Source: an uncultured Phycisphaerales bacterium (GTDB taxonomy: Bacteria > Planctomycetota > Phycisphaerae > Phycisphaerales > UBA1924). From it: a DNA stretch of 44,755 bases. The stretch is taken from the NCBI GenBank assembly GCA_937871915.1, contig CALMPG010000199.1:1-44755 (forward strand), given 5' to 3'. Shown in pieces: positions 44,751 through 44,755 of the stretch. A program made the translations under genes and the position numbers. The notes beneath the pieces were generated by a model. That model ran no database searches, had not been told where the DNA came from, and saw only the letters and a program-made list of their open reading frames with translations. Position 1 is the stretch's first letter. Each line of letters starts with the position of its first letter.

Positions 44751-44755
44751 GATGA

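Noticed and set aside
44712..44755. ATG opening a frame to the right edge
   Set aside because: Only 14 codons are visible and they coincide with the inverted repeat; cannot be told from chance.

Overview
The window looks like chromosomal DNA of a high-GC planctomycete, most probably class Phycisphaerae. Four consecutive large exported proteins end in a paired, Asp-rich helical repeat that stops at or next to Gly-Cys, the pattern I know as the 'GC-type dockerin' of Phycisphaerales. A 23S-5S rRNA pair stands without a 16S gene, as is common in planctomycetes. Codon third positions are strongly G/C throughout, so long antisense open frames are abundant and were discarded. Family assignments come from reading motifs by eye; no database search was possible.

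Left part (1-10.9 kb) is mostly housekeeping. On the minus strand are thioredoxin reductase behind an exported protein of unknown role, a primary-type sigma-70 factor, and a small Nfu-N protein followed by the tRNA-modifying GTPase MnmE. On the plus strand are a UVR-motif protein, the diadenylate cyclase pair cdaA-cdaR, and an F-type ATP synthase alpha subunit (atpA) with no other atp gene beside it.

Middle part (10.9-27.6 kb) is an exoprotein island of four plus-strand genes: a PQQ-type sugar dehydrogenase, a metzincin protease with PKD/Ig-like repeats, a 1592-residue mosaic that also carries a sugar dehydrogenase-like propeller, and a 2159-residue mosaic with Cys-rich repeats. The last two are tandem paralogues sharing a duplicated module of about 300 residues that I cannot assign. 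All four have the terminal dockerin-like tail, which suggests a common route of surface attachment.

Right part (27.6-44.8 kb) holds an NAD-dependent epimerase, two small proteins, a family-4-like uracil-DNA glycosylase lacking most of its iron-sulfur cysteines, a CusF-like lipoprotein with an unknown 105-residue neighbour, a MEMO1-family protein, a three-gene pilus-type inner-membrane cluster beginning with what looks like a PilM-PilN fusion, the 23S-5S rRNA unit, tyrS, and a small exported protein.

Regulatory reading: several intrinsic terminators are clear. Four genes (nfuN-like, epimerase, MEMO1, tyrS) have a TAnnnT -10-like hexamer only 7-8 bases before the start codon and no Shine-Dalgarno sequence, so they may be transcribed leaderless. 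No tRNA, CRISPR array, insertion sequence or 16S gene was seen.
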